This document shows positions 50,636-64,000 of a stretch of 64,000 nucleotides of DNA, piece after piece. The position numbers were made by a program, and so were the translations under genes. The DNA is from Erpobdella octoculata. Taxonomy: Eukaryota; Annelida; Clitellata; Hirudinida; Erpobdellidae. The notes under the pieces are model-generated. The model saw only the letters and a list, made by a program, of their open reading frames with translations, made no database searches and was not told the origin of the DNA. Position 1 is the stretch's first letter, and every line of letters starts with the position of its first letter. The stretch covers positions 775,362-839,361 of the forward strand of contig OZ022247.1 of NCBI GenBank assembly GCA_963978895.1, read 5' to 3'.

Positions 50636-51963
50636 TTTCAACTATTCAACTATTTCATTTATTAATGTCAACCTTAGGAGTTGACGACGCTAATGAATGA
50701 ATGTAATTTATAATTTAGTAATCTAAAAAAAATGGCGACTCTTCTGGAAATCTGGAAAAGTACAAGCGAACGTAATGAAGCACGCCCGCTCGCACGCCGC
50801 TCGATCTAGGCAATTGATGTATACAGCTCATTAGCATGTTGTTAATATTCATGAGCCTACGGGCCAAGTGGCGTGCAACAAATTATATGCACAATTGAGA
50901 ACGTAAACATTGATCACTGTAGAGACAAATTAGCGATAATGACTGATCGATTAGATTTTCCCTACTCTGTATGAACGAATTTCTTTACTCTAACGTGTCT
51001 AACTTTATTTATATATGTTTTAACTATTTATATAAAACTTATTTACAATAGTTATTATTTATTTATTTGTATTTATTAATAATGTCTAAAATAATAATTA
51101 TGCATCGATTAATTAGCACAAAACCCACAAAAAACAGCAACGGACTGTTTTAATAAGCAGCAACTGCTGACGGTATCTTTATACATAATAGAAATTTGTT
51201 TGTAAACAAATACATCGGAAGCAATACGCAGCGAAACTGGGACATACTTGAACACATGTAGACAAAAAAAGGTTATCTCTCTTTCTCACTCAGCCATCTA
51301 AGTGCATGCATGTACATACATATGTGTATTAATTTCACTGTGACTTGTTGCAATCTCACTCTCTCATTTTCTCTCTCTCTCTCTCCCTCCCTCTCTCTCT
51401 CTCTTTCTTTCTCCGCTCTCTACCATTTTATATTAGTAGTTTTTCTTCTTCCTTTCTTCATCTGCGAAGTTTTTAACAGGTTTTCCGTGTTTTAGTTCCC
51501 CAGTCTCATCATCTTCTTTCTCCTCTTCCTCCTCCTCTTTTTCCTCCTACTCCGACACCTGTAATCACAGATGTACTACAGACAGTCAAAAAAAACGAGA
51601 GAGAAGAGACACGTTGGGAAAGAGAGAGAAAGAAAGAGACACATTGGGAAAGAGAAAGAAAGAGAAAGAAAGAGAGAGAGTAGCAAACGGTGAGAGGAAG
51701 AAAAAAAAGAGATGATAGTAAAAGTAACAAACGAGAGAAAGAGGAAGGTGGTAGAGATTTGAATCGTAACTCGTATCGGGCTACACGGTGCGTGCACGCC
51801 GGCTCGTGCACTGCGTGTACTTGCCTGAGTGCACGTGCACTTGGGCACTCGTACTACAGCTTGTTGTCGTCCTCCTTCTCTTGTGTCTCGCTGCATCATT
51901 CTCTCTTTCTGTTTTGAGTCTCCTTATTTTTCTTTTCTCTCTCTTTGTTAGCAGTATATTCGT
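50636..51963. other. Intergenic, no gene seen
   Basis: CT-rich runs at about 51360-51420 and AGAAAGAG repeats at about 51600-51690. Nothing codes convincingly. Confidence 0.5.
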
Positions 51964-52320
51964 ATCATTTCTCTAGAAGTATCATTTCTCTAGAAGTATC
52001 ATTTCTCTAGAAGTATCATTTCTCTAGAAGTATCATTTCTCTAGAAGTATCATTTCTCTAGAAGTATCATTTCTCTAGAAGTATCATTTCTCTAGAAGTA
52101 TCATTTCTCTAGAAGTATCATTTCTCTAGAAGTATCATTCCTCTAGAAGTATCATTTCTCTAGAAGTATCATTTCTCTAGAAGTATCATTTCTCTAGAAG
52201 TATCATTTCTCTAGAAGTATCATTTCTCTAGAAGTATCATTTCTCTAGAAGTATCATTTCTCTAGAAGTATCATTTCTCTAGAAGTATCATTTCTCTAGA
52301 AGTATCATTTCTCTAGAAGT
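51964..52320. repeat. 17-bp satellite (21 copies)
   Basis: Twenty-one near-perfect copies of ATCATTTCTCTAGAAGT, each with the palindrome TCTAGA. One copy has a single substitution (CATTCCTCT near 52135). Confidence 0.97.
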
Positions 52321-52600
52321 ATCATTTCTCTACCGGTGTTTCTCTACCGGTATTATTTCTCTACCGGTAATATTTCCTTACTGATATTATTTCTCTATCG
52401 GTATTATTTCTCTACCCGTATTTCACTACCGGTATTTCTCTACCCATATTTCTCTACCGGTATTATGTCTTTACCGGTATTATTTCATTACCGGTATTAT
52501 TTCTTTACCAGTATTATTTCTTTACCGTTATTATTTCTTTACCGGTAATATTTCTCTACCGATATTTTCTTACTGGTATATCTCTATCGGTAGGTCTATA
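52321..52600. repeat. Degenerate 18-bp repeat derived from the 17-bp satellite
   Basis: The array continues as diverged TATTATTTCTCTACCGGT units. TCTAGA is replaced by CTACCGGT and the period becomes 15-18 bp. Decay increases to the right. Confidence 0.9.
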
Positions 52601-53300
52601 CGTGTATTTTCCACATGTATTTTGTACGGATTTTTTATTAGAGTGATTGTGTAACGGTATGTGTCGGGATTTAACTATCGGTAATTCAGTATAGGTGTTT
52701 TTCTACCGATTTTCTATCTCGCAATTTTATAATCAAAGCTATTTCTCTATCACAATTTTTCCTAATTTTCTCTACTGGTGTTTCTTTATCGTTATTCTTC
52801 TACCAGACTAATTACATCTATTTTTCTCCCTTCATATTTGTTCACAATTTTTTTACTAGACCTCTAAAGGAAACAAATTATGTGCTATTAATTTAACCTC
52901 GAGACAGTGAGGTCATACCACATTATCATCATCATCATCACTATATTCGTCATCTCATGTGATGATAGCTATATAGATTATGGAAGATTTCTTCGAGACA
53001 TTAAACCTACATTTACTCGTTGGGATAAATTGGCACTGAATAAAATAGCACCATGGGTGGCTAGCGAGAAGTCATGCCCACTGAGGATTGGAAGAGGCGC
53101 TACTATATAAGTCCACTTTTTCCACTGTGTTCAAGTGTTCCAGTTAGTTTATGTGTGAACAGTGAACGGTACCTGATATGAGTATTGAGTAATCGAAGAC
53201 GACTCACATCTCCTCCTCCTCGTTCCGGCCAGGCAACTTAAAGTTTTGCACATATAGTAGAGAACCTTTATTTTGTTTTTAGTTTACCAACGACTTCTTT
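52601..53300. other. Intergenic, no gene supported
   Basis: The open frame at 52907-53110 (including RFLRDIKPTFTRWDKLALNK) has no recognised family. It may be a decayed element. Confidence 0.4.
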
Positions 53301-53304
53301 TCGC

Positions 53305-53460
53305 TTGCGCTGGTGGTGAAGTGGTAAAGCGTTCGCCTGTCGGCCTAGAAGGTCAGCAGTTCGAATCTCACCGGTGTCACAAACGTAGCTTCGGCTCAAG
53401 CTGAATGACTTAATAAGCTTAAGTACAAAATAATAATAACATCCACAAACATAACTAAAG
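53305..53460 (+). mobile_element. tRNA-derived SINE, copy 3
   Basis: TGGTGGTGAAGTGGTAAAGC (box A-like), GTTCGCCTGTCGGCCTAGAA and box B AGTTCGAATCT. The same middle sequence occurs in copies 1 and 2; the tail is different or shorter. Confidence 0.7.
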
Positions 53461-53637
53461 ACAGTATTTATTTAATGTAAGCAAGCAATGATTACATTAT
53501 TTTCCAATTGTAAAACTGTAATGAAATTTTCAGTTATGTCTTACCCGTGATACATTTTTGTTAGATGATATTTTTTGTTCGAAAATCCTCCATAACGAAT
53601 CACCCTACCAACTACCCATCTCACGAGGTGAACTTCA

Positions 53638-53748
53638 CCGAATGAATTTTCGGTATACCCCATAACCGAATGAATTTTCGGTATAACCCATAACCGAATG
53701 AATTTTCGGTATACCCCATAGCCGAATGAATTTTCGGTATACCCCATA
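53638..53748. repeat. 28-bp tandem repeat with internal palindrome
   Basis: Four copies starting at 53638, 53666, 53694 and 53722. Each begins with the near-palindrome CCGAATGAATTTTCGG followed by TATACCCCATAA. Confidence 0.95.
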
Positions 53749-53879
53749 TAATGCATTTTAGGGAGCGACAGCCCAATAAAGCGCCCACGTGCCGTCGATC
53801 TCGTATCGACTTTCATGAGGCAAGTTCACTTTCGTATTTGTATGCACACAGACACACACACACACGCATACATATCTAT

Positions 53880-54260
53880 ATATGCGTCCGCAACCACTAT
53901 AACCACTCTTATCTAATTGTCATCATCACCATTACCACCACAACCATCCTAGCCCTCATCATTATCATCATCATCAGTGACTTTGTAATTATCATAGCCA
54001 CATCTGTCTCCTCATTATCACCTGGCAAATTTCATCATCCTAAATTTTTTCGTCGATTTCTTGTATTATCGATATAACCACCTTTATTGTTTCACTTCTA
54101 CAACCATCATTAACATCACCACGGCAATAAAAAATCACCATCATCATCATCACTCCACCAACTATCACCACCACCACCATCATCATCACCATCATCATCA
54201 CCATCATCATCATCATCATCCTCGTCATCATCATCATCAACACAGTCACTGTCATTAATC
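53880..54260. repeat. (CAT)n/(CAC)n microsatellite region
   Basis: Imperfect ATC/ACC trinucleotides, densest at 54130-54240. Frames of poly-His or poly-Met are artefacts. Confidence 0.9.
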
Positions 54261-54786
54261 GCATTACAAATATGTACATGTAAATCACTCCCAGCTACCA
54301 CAAACACGTACAGAAGGCGACACGCACACATGCCTAACAACTAAGTTGGGGCCTGAGCTGGCAACAATGAATATGCCTTGATACTTTGAAGCGCGTGTTA
54401 AACGAGCATTCTTACTTTTATGTAATCCGTATGTAACCCCAGAGAGAGATAAAGAGAGAGAGAGAGCCAATGAGAAACTTCTAGGCACACTTATTACACA
54501 GACATATAATATACACGCATACAGAAGTATCTCTCACAGACACACACACTCTCTCTCTATATATATATATATAAACATATCAATACGTATAAACGTCAAT
54601 AATTTTACAATAGCCGTAACTTGTTGTTATTTACTTACATCGCCTTGCGCCTATATAGCAAGGGATGCGTGTCTAATAGGCTCGACAGCTCTTTAACTTA
54701 TCGCAACGGCAATAAGTAATTAGGCCGGGCAGCAAAGTTCCACAGGCTGAAGAAAAGTACTTGGCTGGTAATGTAATAACTTTACT

Positions 54787-57375
<2,589 letters not shown>

Positions 57376-57386
57376 TGTACACGATA

Positions 57387-57536
<150 letters not shown>

Positions 57537-57729
57537 TTGTAACGTATGTGCTTCTAGATTGAAGGAAAGAGTAGGAGATGCGGAGTAGAAAGAAAGAGAG
57601 CTCTCGATGGCAAGCTATATGCTAAATATTTTTCATGAATAATTAATCAGCCAGCTGAAATTTGACGACGAATAGGAAGACGAGCACCGGCTCCACGTGA
57701 CCTGATTAATATGAATAATTTATACGCAC

Positions 57730-57880
57730 ACTGTCCGGAAGCGCTTCTCGTTTGGCACACGGTCGGCCATCTTTAATATCGTTGTGCGAAAGGATTTTCC
57801 TTTATCATTTTTAGGTTCAATTTATTCATTTGGAAGACTCGCCGCATCGATCGCCATTTCTAACATTGTTTGCACGCCAG
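57730..57880 (+). other. Putative non-coding first exon of the CBP gene
   Basis: Sequence ending GCACGCCAG is followed by a strong donor GTAAGT (57881). It contains GGCCATCTTTAA, which resembles a YY1 site often found at TATA-less housekeeping starts. The next strong acceptor on this strand (TTTTCGGATTTCAG, exon from 59544) opens the exon holding the CBP start codon. The start at about 57730 is a guess. Confidence 0.4.
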
Positions 57881-59042
57881 GTAAGTGACCGGATCGGTTG
57901 CGTTCGTTAAAAAAATTTAATTTGCCGTTCCGTAGTTGATATTATTTTTTCTTGTCAATCACAACCTTGCATAAATAAATTGGCTCAGTCCCGTAGACAA
58001 ATATTCTTGGACCGATAGCCGATCGATCGCACGGCAAAGATATTTTATTATTTACCGTAATAAAGTTATATTTGACTGCTAGCTGGAAGTTATTTATTGC
58101 TTCGACATTCGAGGTTTGTCGTTTATTAGTTTAACCCAATAACAGCGGTTGCGTTTAGTATTACAGCATTATATTAGATTTTGTGTGTGTTTTAATTACG
58201 ATCACCAGGAATACCGTTGCTAGATATCAGGATTTTGCTGCGTGAAATCTTTTATTTACAATTACCATACTATATTGTTGTTTGGCTGCATTGATTGATT
58301 ATTGTGAATTTGCAAAAAGTAGCTTATAAATCCACGGAACTTTCAAAAAGTGATTTTAAATTTTTGGATTTTTTTTTCAAAAAAGATATATCAACCATCA
58401 ACATGTTTGTTATTTTATGTATTTATCTCAGATTTGAATTTAAAGGTTGACTCTTGGTCTCTCAAACAAACTCTGTTGTTAAGAAAATGTAAATAGCTTA
58501 CCAACAAACAGTTTTAAAAAAGATACTTGATTTATTCATCATTATAAAGTTTTTTTAAACCAATGCAATGAAAAGAAAAATGTAACCACATTTAAATAAA
58601 GAACACACTTTTGTTTTGCCGTGAATGTTGCAAAAAGCAGCAATTACAGTGTCTTCTGTATTTTGTGTCATTTTCAGAGTTGATTATTTGAGGAGTTCTT
58701 AAAATTAAAATATGCATATTCGAAATAACTAAGATTGTTACACTGCACGAATTAAAACTATCGCTTTTTTGCTCTCTCGCGATCGCTCTCTTCAATTTTT
58801 TGTTACGTTTTAAAATTTATTTAAAAATAATTAACAATTAAATTAATAATTTCTTGATCCTCTCATACGGTTTAAAATCATTAAAATGTGATCATCGATT
58901 CTGTTGATTTTGCATATAGATGATAAATCTCTGACAATCGCTTTAAATCATCGTCGCAGCGATCATGTCCAGCCTCAGACTCTTCCTAGCCATCTTGCAC
59001 TGGAATGTGGGTCAGTGTTGTATTGTGGACATCTTAATTGAT

Positions 59043-59045
<3 letters not shown>

Positions 59046-59078
<33 letters not shown>
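59046..59078. repeat. (TA)n microsatellite
   Basis: Short TA run in the putative 5' intron of the CBP gene; (TG)n follows at about 59878-59910. Confidence 0.95.
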
Positions 59079-59081
<3 letters not shown>

Positions 59082-59543
59082 TACATGTATAATATATGTA
59101 AATGAATATATAAAAAAAAATAGAGGTATTAATATGTATATATGTTTGTGTTATGAGATTTGTTAGGCGAAATCTTATTGAGATGAAAGGATTTGATTTG
59201 GTCAATGATGCATTAGAAGTAATTTGGTTATTATTATTATCATTTCATGAATTTATCATAAGCAAAAATGTAAACAATTAAGTTACTAGTTGAAGATAGT
59301 AAAAACTAATTGTCATCGGAACAGCTTTCTTGCAGTTTGTGCTAAATTTGATTTAATCTGCGCCGTCAGAACTAATTTTTATGTCTAAAAAAGGCGACTA
59401 AACGGGTATTACTTTCTGATGTTCCTTCCGTCACGGCATTGGCCGGTCGTAATATTTCCGAGTAGTAAAAACAACCGCGGCGCCGAGACGAAATAAATTT
59501 AAAAGCGGAACTTTAAATTCATTCATTTTTTTTCGGATTTCAG

Positions 59544-59864
59544 GAACCGACGTGAAGAAGCTATGACTTGATGCTCCACGGACTGGTCTTATTATGTAGT
59601 TTAGTAGCGCTGATTTCTCTGTTAAGTTCGTGTTTATAATATGGAGGGACCGCCGCATAAAAAGCCAAGAAGTTCATCTCCGCCTCTCTCTACTTGTGAA
59701 AATGGCTAGTCGATATTTTATCATGTTTTGTTTCTAAAAATTATTAAGTGTTTTATTAAAATATGAATTTAATTAAATGCCTTTTATCAGTTTTATCTGT
59801 GGTTTTGTTTTTTTTCTTTATATTTTGTTTTGTTTTCTTATATAAAACATTACATCATTCTTTG

Positions 59865-59912
<48 letters not shown>

Positions 59913-61287
59913 GTGTGCAAATAGTTGTTTTGTGTATGTGTGTGTGTGATAATTCTAAAATGTTTAATGTTTTGAAAGTATTGTTCTTCAGTGTTGAGAT
60001 TTCTATAAAATTAAGTGATCGCGTGTAATTAATCTGTTAATTATAATTATTTGTCTTCGGACGTGGAGTTTTACATGCAGTTTCGGCTCATTAAACACGT
60101 TTCCATTGAGAAACATTAACTTTAATGTTTTTCTCTACATGTTGGCTCCAACTTAAATTTGATTTTCTTTCTTTTTTTCCCGACGCTTTCCAGATATCAG
60201 CTGGGTCAGCGAATTCAATTCCGAACTTCCGGACGAGCTCAGCAAGCTGGTTACGTGCACGACTTCGACCACGGCTTGCTCTTCCGCCAACAACGCCACG
60301 GCGACGACGCAGGTCAACAACGGGGCCAGCAGCAGCCGGACGAAGGCCGAAGAGACGATACAGAAGAACAAGAACCTTTCGCAGCTGCTCAGTACGAACG
60401 AGCCTCGCCCGCAACTCCAGCTGCAGCAGCAACACCAGCAGCAACTGCACCAAGGAGGGGTCATGCCGATGGGAATGGTCAACCGGGGCCCGTTTCGACA
60501 GTCGGGCATGGGGCTGCCTCCGACCGGGTCTTCTCCCATGCAGATGATGGCCGGTCGGCAGAGGGGCGCTGGTTTCATCGGACAAGGGGGCATGCACGGG
60601 ATGGTCAGTTACATCCAGAACCAGCAGCAGCTTCCTCCGGGTGTCGGAGGAGGAGGGGGTGGCATGTACTCCCACATGCACGGCGGGCCGATGATGATGA
60701 ACTCTTCGTACCCCAATGCTGCGACCGCCATACGCCACCCTGACTTCGCCAGGCACAAGTCGATACCCGGAACCAACATGGCTGCCTCCATGTCCGGTGG
60801 TCATTTCGTCGACGGGCACAGAGCAATGACAAACGGGGGTGTCTTCGCGAGGTCTTCCTCCCTGGAAGGGCAGTACAACAACGGCCTGTTCGGGGACGGC
60901 CCGATTCTCCACAACCAGCCGATGATGATGTCTGGAGGTAGCGTCAACCCTGCAGCTCCTTCGTCGTCCAATCTCAATCAAGGCGCCAACAACGGCTTCG
61001 GCGCCATATCGCAAGTCAATAACAATGCTCAACAACAAATATCGGGTAATCCCGCCGCCATCGGGGGGAATCCCGTCATCGTCAACGGCGGCGGTTCTTC
61101 CGTTCCCCCGCAGCAGATGGTGGACGGGAAGCAACTCAACCCGAGCCCCGCTACCTCCGGGGGCAGCACGCCCTCTCTCGGCCTCCTCTCGCCGGACCCC
61201 ACCATCTCCGCCACGCCCAGGTCGACCACCGCAGCCAACTTCCCCCAGGCCAACAAGACTGGAATGCTTTCGCCGGAAACGGGCATG
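59544..61287 (+). CDS. CBP: CBP/p300 histone acetyltransferase, N-terminal exons (partial)
   Basis: The first coding exon is 59544-59704 with its ATG at 59641; the second is 60194-61287. Together they give 386 residues. Exon 1 encodes GPPHKKPRSSSPP, matching the GPP-x-PKR start and nuclear signal of CBP/p300. After the junction, DISWVSEFNSELPDELSKLV matches the conserved ENDLPDEL box, and LSQLL (83-87) is the LXXLL nuclear-receptor motif. The rest is disordered, rich in Gln, Gly, Met and Pro, with ARSSSLEGQ near 260. The donor of exon 1 is GC (AATG then GCTAGT): reading on gives TAG, and the next GT makes a stop with exon 2. Phase 1 agrees with the vertebrate gene as I recall it. Exon 2 ends at ATG then GTTGGT in phase 0. 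The TAZ1, KIX, bromodomain and HAT regions must lie beyond 64000. Confidence 0.88.
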
Positions 61288-63691
61288 GTTGGTTTTTTCG
61301 TTTTACGGATTGCTGATTGGTTTCGATGGTTGACGTTCTGAACGGATGGTTTGTTGACAGATTGATTGATTGATCTTTGAGCCTAGAATTTATTTTTTGC
61401 TGATCCAATGTCGTAATGAATGTTAAGAGAGAAATTTTTTTTATTAACACAGCTAAGCTGTCTTGTTTTCCGGGGTTGTTTCACGAGCCATCGTTTGAAC
61501 ATCTGACCGGGTTTTAAACGATCTTCGTAACAACCCGTAAAAAGCTTTCCGTCATTCGTGTTCCGGTGCCGTCGGATGTAGAACTCCTTGAAAGAGTTTT
61601 ATAAGATTAAGTTAAAATAAATTATGTTGAATGTTGGTGGTCAAGCCTGTACGCTGGTGGTGTGATCGTAAAAGTTGAATTATGCAAATATAAATTAGCG
61701 AACGCATCTTCTCTGCGTGATTGGTATCGTCTTTTCGGAAATGAATACTACCGATTCTGATGCGCAGCTTTCTTTGTAAAACGTTTTACAATTAAAATCT
61801 CGCTGTTGAGGTTTTAAAAAATCAGAGCTTTTTCTTTCTTTTTTTTTCACTCGTAAACAAGCAACGTTAAGCCGGCTAGAAAGCAATTAAGTTAATGACA
61901 GGTGTTTTGCTTGCTCCGCCATCGAGGGGGAAAGTAAGCAAATTAATAATTAGGCAAGCTGTTATTGCTGCTGTCAGCAAGGATAGCAAATATCTAAATC
62001 AATAAATTCTTGATACGGTAGGTACGGAGGCTGGTGAGCTCGCCTAAGTGGATGTGTTAACATGTTTGTCTAGAAGTTTCTTGGTGTCTTTAAATATCTG
62101 TAAATAACCTTTTAAATTAGATAGTAGTGTTTAAAAAAATTAAGGTGTGAGATTATTATCTGTGTATATTAAAGGTATTAGTGAACAATTGAAAGAGTTT
62201 ATAAAAATTTATAGATTAAATAAGGAGAACAGTTCTGTTGACGTTTAGACCAGAATCGTGTTTGAATTGAAACCGAGATAGGTGAGCGTGTGGCCGTATT
62301 GTCTTCAATAGAGTGAGCCCGGTCGTTAACTAAACAATCGAATCGACAAGGCACAGCCGACGAAAAGATACGAGCGAGCGCGGGTCTGCATTCAAGCAGG
62401 TGACAAGTTGGCTCGTTCTACGTGACAAGTGACAAAAGGAAACCGAGACATCCCCCGAAGAAAGTCTTATATCCCGTCTTACTTCCGACGGAGAGGGAAG
62501 AAGAAGCATCGAGATCAGTCTTTTTTGACGGACGATTTGTTTTTGCTTGTTGCCCCTCTCTGGAAGGTTGATATATCCAGAGTCTCTCCGGTCTCGAGCA
62601 CCCTGCGTTAGACCGAGTGGAAGAACCCGAAGTAGTGTGTGTTCAGTAGTGCGTCTGACTTTCTACGCTGTCTGGCTCTGGTGGTGCCCGACAGATAGTA
62701 GAATGTACTCAGCGACACTTTCATTTTTGGATGGCGGCCTACCCATTGTTCTTCTATCGGAGCACGAGCAGAAGACAACAACAAAAGAGATTGTGTGTGG
62801 CGAGATCAGAGTCGTTACGGTTATGATTATGATCGTCTTCTGGGTTACCGAGATGTACACGTATCGTCTTTAATCACAATCGACTGTTAATCACGGTACT
62901 CCGCGATTGGTCTGGTTTAATTTTCTAATCAGATATGACCAAGCAGACTGAATGGCTGAAGCTGGCTGCATCTGCACTGTACTACTATTATTGTTTATCA
63001 TCATCACGCGGACTACTGACCACATCTCTACACACGGACTACTGACCACACCTTAACATGCGGACCACTGACCACAGCTCTACATGCAGACTACTGACCA
63101 CATCTATTCACACGGACTACTGACCACACCTTAACATGGCGGACTGCTGACCGCATCTCTACATGCAGACTGCTGACTGCATCTATACACGTGGAATACT
63201 GACCACATCTCAACACTTGGACACTGACAACCACATGACAACTGACCAAGTGACCACTGACCACGACACGTGTCGTACATAATTCTGCAGTGTTGTCTTT
63301 TATCTCGTGTTCTTCCACGTTTTTCTTCTTAATCTTCTAGGTTTCTTGTTGCATAAATTGACGAGTTAATTTTTTTTTTTATAAATTTCTTTGACTCTCA
63401 CTGGAGTATTAGAAGTGTCCTAGTCACACTCCGTCTAAAACTGTGATAGTTTTTTTTAATTCTGTAAAATAATTATTTATTATTTAATATGGCAATCAAT
63501 AGATTTGCAGTATATATATATATATTTATATTTATATATTTTTAAGCTCTTTCTCTTTTCATCTATAGCCGTATCAAGATTACAGATTTAATAGTTGTGG
63601 TCGTAAAAAAGTTTAATTATCGGCAAAAGAAAGGAAAATAATGAAATCTCTGGTAGTATTGGTATTAATGAATACCTGTAATAATAACAAC

Positions 63692-63729
<38 letters not shown>

Positions 63730-64000
63730 GTTGGTTGGTTGAACTCTTTCACTGTCTGCCTTACAGCTCCTTAAAAAGTTATTCCATGGAGCTGTTTGTA
63801 ACTCAATCTCAGAACTATATAGCTTTGTAGATGTAGTAGTAGAATGAAGGAGCATTCACTTTTGTTCCTTCCCTCCATTCTTCTGTCCATCCTTAAATTC
63901 TAGGGGGGGTGGGTTTCTTAACTTGGATATGTATGTTTGTATGTATATGTGTGTGTATGTAATCAGTATGTATGTATAATCAGGATTGTGGTATTTAGAT
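61288..64000 (+). other. CBP intron 2, incomplete
   Basis: No further CBP exon (no TAZ1-like Cys/His pattern) was recognised before the window ends. The block at 62.3-62.9 kb is more GC-balanced but lacks paired splice sites or a domain. Simple repeats include (AAT)n at about 63690-63728 and (TA)n near 63510. Confidence 0.6.
63004..63226. repeat. Degenerate ~30-bp minisatellite
   Basis: Seven or eight copies of GGACTACTGACCACATCT followed by CTACACAC or a variant (TTAACATGC, CTACATGCA), in the CBP intron. Confidence 0.9.

Noticed and set aside
51964..52320. Possible CRISPR-like array
   Set aside because: The 17-bp units are contiguous with no spacers, and the genome is eukaryotic, so it is a satellite.
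58959..59011. Short ATG frame MSSLRLFLAILHWNV before a GT
   Set aside because: It looks like a mini signal peptide, but no downstream exon fits and it lies in the inferred CBP 5' intron.
60091..61134. Long minus-strand open frame (347 codons)
   Set aside because: It is the antisense shadow of the CBP coding exon. The plus frame has the conserved ELPDEL and LSQLL motifs, and the minus frame matches nothing.

Overview
This is animal nuclear DNA, most likely from a leech. It is AT-rich and full of microsatellites, its genes are split by short GT-AG introns, and it carries Helitrons, tRNA-derived SINEs, a LINE fragment and one 200-base assembly gap. The leech call rests mainly on tiny secreted cysteine-rich genes ending in the NGC-x-YPCTCA signature of guamerin/hirustasin-type (antistasin family) protease inhibitors, a family best known from leech saliva. 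The species cannot be fixed from this window.

Region 1 (about 2.8-23.6 kb) is a cluster of small secreted-protein genes found by splicing short exons. Three are compact guamerin-like inhibitors of 72-74 residues (14041-15087 minus, 18233-19300 minus, 19895-20888 plus). They share one exon plan: a signal-peptide exon ending in phase 1, a mini exon ending in Cys-Gly, an exon of exactly 46 nt and a last exon of exactly 89 nt. A fourth gene (21446-23568 minus) joins the same module to a long Gly/His/Trp-rich tail. Two further cysteine-rich genes (2800-4901 and 6413-8948, minus) are more diverged, and a cysteine-free secreted protein of unknown family lies at 10972-12085 minus. An intronless RTF2 gene (16416-17327 minus) sits inside the cluster. 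Several secreted genes have TATA boxes, as expected of highly expressed tissue-specific genes.

Region 2 (24.5-33.2 kb) holds a leucine-rich-repeat plus immunoglobulin surface protein (26473-28136), an upstream paralogue cut short by a LINE 3' end, a nest of dispersed repeats and a SINE, and a 1.4-kb non-autonomous Helitron carrying a 157-bp satellite.

Region 3 (34.7-39.0 kb) is a four-exon GRXCR1-like gene with a very long disordered N-terminus. Region 4 (39-57.7 kb) is a gene-poor stretch of microsatellites and minisatellites. Region 5 (57.7-64 kb) is the 5' end of a CBP/p300 acetyltransferase gene: a probable non-coding exon, a start-codon exon whose only workable donor is GC, and a large second coding exon. 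The rest of that gene runs off the right edge.

The secreted cluster is the most novel part. Most of its genes are made of exons under 100 nt and do not appear as long open reading frames.
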